Under the pieces are notes generated by a model, which saw only the letters and a program-made list of their open reading frames with translations, had not been told where the DNA came from and searched no databases. The translations under genes and the position numbers were made by a program. From NCBI GenBank assembly GCA_015486915.1, contig WFQS01000150.1, forward strand, positions 1 through 8,778: DNA of 8,778 bases, written 5' to 3'. Of the stretch, positions 6,701 to 8,778 are shown piece by piece (within the stretch, counting starts at the first letter, position 1; every line of letters starts with the position of its first letter). This DNA comes from Desulfobacteraceae bacterium. Lineage in GTDB: Bacteria; Desulfobacterota; Desulfobacteria; Desulfobacterales; Desulfobacteraceae.

Positions 6701-7512
6701 ATAAATACCAGCCAAAATTGATCAAAAAAGAATTTATGGATATTTATAATTGCGTTTGCAAACTGACCCGCGATGAGCTCCTCAATAGCTCCAGTGACAG
6801 TTTTTCGCCCTGTTTTGAAAAATTACAATATCTGCTTGCAAAAGATGTTGACGACCGCACAGCAGAAATAATGCTTTTTGACAGTAAATTTTGCAGGGCT
6901 GTAAAACACCTTGCGATCTTAAAAAGAATCAACGGGCTCAGAATGGAAATCACCCATGCAAAGTCAATAATAACCGCCCGTGATGCCCGGAAACAAATTA
7001 AGCGGTTCCCGTATTATAAAAATTATCTTGAACTTGCCCGCATGGAATATAAGGGCGCAAATCTTAAACCAAAAGACAGGGTGGTGTTTCTCGGAAGCGG
7101 TCCTGTGCCCATGTCTTTGATCTGCCTTTACAGGCAATACGGCATTAACGGCCTTGGCATAGAACAAGTGGAAGAATACTCAGATCTTTCCGCTCAGGTA
7201 ATTGATGCCCTTGGATTTTCCCGCCATATTCAGATCATTAAGGGGGATCATTTTTCAATTCCAATTGAAGAAAACCCGTCACTGATCATGGTAGGAGCAG
7301 ATGCCCGGCCAAAAAACGAAATTTTTGCACATCTTGCAGAAAAGGTTCCAAAAGGAACAAAGGTCTCCTACCGAATTTATGAGAAAGGCCTGCGGCGGCT
7401 TATTGATGACCAGCTTGTTATAAACATTCCGTCTGAATTTGAGGAATATGCCCGTGTCCGGCCAAAACCACCTGTGAATAACACTTCAATTTTTTTAATA
7501 AAAAACATATAG
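6697..7512 (+). CDS. Nicotianamine-synthase-like aminobutyrate transferase 2 (NAS/CntL family)
   Basis: This 271-residue protein is close to CntL in length and more canonical than its upstream paralogue. RFPYYKNYLELARMEY (103-118) closely resembles the plant NAS motif FPYYxNYxxLxxxE. The SAM loop is FLGSGPVPM (131-139), strand 2 ends in E156 (GIEQVEE), and the tail is VNNTSIFLIKN (260-270). E84 in MEITHAKS lies 23 residues before Y107, matching E106/Y129 of the first copy. By family knowledge it should transfer aminobutyrate from SAM. The start overlaps the previous stop as ATGA (6697-6700) with GGAG at 6685-6688 inside the first gene, so the two are almost certainly translated together, perhaps as partners or in successive steps. 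Overall similarity between the two is low outside the motifs, indicating an old duplication. The product cannot be deduced from sequence. Confidence 0.82.
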   Translation: MNKYQPKLIKKEFMDIYNCVCKLTRDELLNSSSDSFSPCFEKLQYLLAKDVDDRTAEIMLFDSKFCRAVKHLAILKRINGLRMEITHAKSIITARDARKQIKRFPYYKNYLELARMEYKGANLKPKDRVVFLGSGPVPMSLICLYRQYGINGLGIEQVEEYSDLSAQVIDALGFSRHIQIIKGDHFSIPIEENPSLIMVGADARPKNEIFAHLAEKVPKGTKVSYRIYEKGLRRLIDDQLVINIPSEFEEYARVRPKPPVNNTSIFLIKNI

Positions 7513-7880
7513 GTCAGGAACAAATGAAAGCAAAAATTCGGGGCATCCTGCAAAAGTACTTTACACTTTCAGTGCCTTACTCCTGAATTTATGTCAAAAC
7601 AAACAAAAATTGAGGTGTAATGCGTGGGTTGCGGGTTTCCCACGTTAGAGACTTTTCCTTAAAAAATGTATGGAAAAAGGTCACTATATCTGGTGTCATT
7701 TATAAATAACCGGACATAGAAAGCTAAAACCAGCTCATATTTATATGAAAGAGCCCATTTTTAACAGAGTAACTGATGCGCTTTCTACATTTGTTGCGAG
7801 GCGCTGTAACGCAGTTCAGCTCTGCCTCATGGCAGTTATGGAAAAGGCAATCTCAAAGCAAATAGAATTTTTTCCATCAA
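7513..7880. other. Gene-free spacer between convergent operons, with several small hairpins
   Basis: No convincing gene is seen in these 368 bp. A + strand open frame from 7745 runs on antisense through trpA and has no family resemblance. The spacer contains a 10-bp palindrome AAAGTACTTT (7553-7562), the CGTGGG hairpin (7623-7644), GACTTTTCC facing GGAAAAAGGTC (7650-7682), GAGGCGCTG facing CAGC-tct-GCCTC (7798-7828) and ATGGAAAA facing TTTTCCAT (7838-7877). TCAGGA just after the NAS stop is mirrored by TCCTGA at 7581-7586. It must hold the transcription ends of both operons, but no hairpin is followed by a clean T-run. It could be the relic of a mobile element; I cannot identify one. Confidence 0.45.
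7623..7644. repeat. Hairpin CGTGGG-N10-CCCACG, possible bidirectional terminator
   Basis: A perfect 6-bp GC-rich stem (7623-7628 with 7639-7644) encloses a 10-nt loop. It sits between the convergent NAS-like genes and trpA. No uninterrupted T-tract follows on either strand (TTAGAGACTTTT on +), so intrinsic termination here is only a possibility. Confidence 0.35.
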
Positions 7881-8642
7881 TTATCTCAAATTTTTCAAAA
7901 ATTCACCCACCGCTCCTGAACCATCCCTGTTCACAATTCTTATGGTTTCAGAGCCTATTACTGCAATATCTGCTCTCCCAGTCAAATATTCTACATCTGC
8001 CCTGTTTTTTACTCCAAAGCCGACAGCAAGAGGAAGATTTACAGCCCTTCTGCACTTTTTGAGATAATCTTCGAGACCACCTGAAAATTCAGTCTGTCCC
8101 CCGGTAACGCCCTTTCGTGCAACGCAGTAGATAAATCCACTGCCTTTTGAGGCAAGATAAGTCATGCGCTGATCACAAGTTGTGGGAGAAATAATATAAA
8201 TTGGTGAAAGATGATTTTTTTCCATGGAGATAGCATAATCTTCACCCTCCTCGGGAGGAAGATCAGGAACAATGGCACCTTTTAAACCGGTTTCTACCAT
8301 TTTTCCTGCAAATTTTTCCACCCCGTATTTAAACAGGATGTTGTAATAACTCATGAAAAGAAATGGAATTTTAAATTTTTTCACTACGTCTTCTGCAAAT
8401 TTAAAACAATTGTTTACCCTTGCTCCTTTTTTAAGGGCATCCTGGTTTGCCTTTAAAATAACAGGGCCGTCTGCCATGGGTTCTGAAAAAGGAATCTGAA
8501 GTTCCATCATGTCCACACCGGCATCCACCATCTGTTCAACAACCTGCATCGATTCTTTAAAAGAGGGATATCCTATGACAATATGGGTCATTAAAAGAAT
8601 ATCTTTTGTCTGAAGGCGTTGTTTAATATATGATTCAAGCAT
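7881..8642 (-). CDS. trpA: Tryptophan synthase alpha chain
   Basis: This 253-residue TIM-barrel protein cleaves indole-3-glycerol phosphate to indole and glyceraldehyde 3-phosphate in the cytosol, passing indole to TrpB. The catalytic acids are present: E47 in MELQIPFSEP and D58 in MADGP, equivalent to E49 and D60 of the Salmonella enzyme. GVTGGQTEFSGG is the active-site loop and AVGFGVKN the phosphate-binding strand. The sequence is a divergent TrpA form, with MTHIVIGYPS and ELQIPFSEP in place of the common ITAGDP and ELGVPFSDP, and slightly shorter than the usual roughly 268 residues. I chose ATG at 8642 because AAGGGA lies 5 nt upstream; a TTG at 8663 would add seven residues without support. 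It overlaps the trpB stop by 8 nt, a coupled trpBA arrangement, and is the last gene of its operon. Confidence 0.93.
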   Translation of the reverse strand: MLESYIKQRLQTKDILLMTHIVIGYPSFKESMQVVEQMVDAGVDMMELQIPFSEPMADGPVILKANQDALKKGARVNNCFKFAEDVVKKFKIPFLFMSYYNILFKYGVEKFAGKMVETGLKGAIVPDLPPEEGEDYAISMEKNHLSPIYIISPTTCDQRMTYLASKGSGFIYCVARKGVTGGQTEFSGGLEDYLKKCRRAVNLPLAVGFGVKNRADVEYLTGRADIAVIGSETIRIVNRDGSGAVGEFLKNLR

Positions 8643-8778
8643 TATATTCCCTTGCCTTTTCAATTATAAATTTTTTCCATTCAGGATCATCAATGGCATC
8701 TGCAATGGTGAAAATGTCCTTGTCTCCCCTGCCTGACTGATTAATGATAATGATATCATCCTTTGATAACCGGGGAGC
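8635..8778 (-). CDS. trpB: Tryptophan synthase beta chain (C-terminal part)
   Basis: The last 47 residues of TrpB are encoded before the window edge; the gene begins outside. The recognisable part is the near-C-terminal motif INQSGRGDKDIFTIAD, equivalent to the conserved SGRGDKD of the PLP enzyme that joins indole and serine to make tryptophan. A short helical tail (DDPEWKKFIIEKAREYNA) ends at TGA 8635-8637, which lies inside the start of trpA. The frame is open to position 8778. Confidence 0.9.
   Translation of the reverse strand, partial: APRLSKDDIIIINQSGRGDKDIFTIADAIDDPEWKKFIIEKAREYNA
8648..8653 (-). promoter_or_regulatory. Ribosome binding site fixing the trpA start
   Basis: Read on the minus strand, AAGGGA precedes ATG (8642) by 5 nt. 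It lies within the trpB coding sequence, consistent with coupled translation of trpB and trpA. Confidence 0.7.

Noticed and set aside
7745..8062. A 105-codon + strand open frame beginning in the spacer and running into trpA
   Set aside because: Most of it is antisense to trpA, it shows no domain or composition typical of a protein, and no good ribosome binding site precedes it.
1..8778. CRISPR arrays, tRNA or rRNA genes, intact insertion sequences, known riboswitches
   Set aside because: No regularly spaced repeats, cloverleaf-like elements, transposase motifs or recognisable riboswitch cores (for example cobalamin or NiCo) were seen.

Overview
The window reads as a chromosomal segment of an anaerobic, Gram-negative, probably sulfate-reducing bacterium of the Desulfobacterota (a Desulfobacterales-like genome is my best guess). 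The reasons are the moderately AT-rich sequence, a TonB/outer-membrane receptor system next to an FmdE-family protein with a C-terminal zinc ribbon, and the style of the TrpA/TrpB proteins. The taxonomic call is inference; there is no rRNA or other marker here.

Layout. Positions 1-7512 hold a run of eight genes all on the + strand: the 3' part of exbB, exbD, tonB, an FmdE-family protein, a periplasmic metal-complex (siderophore/cobalamin-type) substrate-binding protein, a TonB-dependent outer-membrane receptor, and two tandem, diverged nicotianamine-synthase-like (NAS/CntL family) genes that overlap by ATGA. Most junctions are tight or overlapping. The two larger gaps are 110 bp before the FmdE gene and 193 bp before the first NAS-like gene; the second contains a TATAAT box overlapped by an AT-rich palindrome. 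Positions 7513-7880 are a 368-bp gene-free spacer with several small hairpins. On the - strand the tail of trpB (cut by the window end) overlaps the start of trpA by 8 nt; this pair converges on the NAS genes and is an unrelated housekeeping neighbour.

How the genes may work together. The ExbB-ExbD-TonB motor would energise the outer-membrane receptor, which passes a metal-chelate to the periplasmic binding protein. The two NAS-like enzymes could make the chelator by transferring aminobutyrate groups from S-adenosylmethionine. The FmdE-like protein is a plausible cytosolic metal-handling partner. No opine dehydrogenase (CntM-like), histidine racemase (CntK-like), exporter, ABC permease or ABC ATPase is present in the window. 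If this is a metallophore locus it is therefore not a copy of the staphylopine/pseudopaline systems, and it must rely on genes outside the window for inner-membrane transport and export. The linked double-NAS plus complete TonB uptake module is the most interesting feature here.
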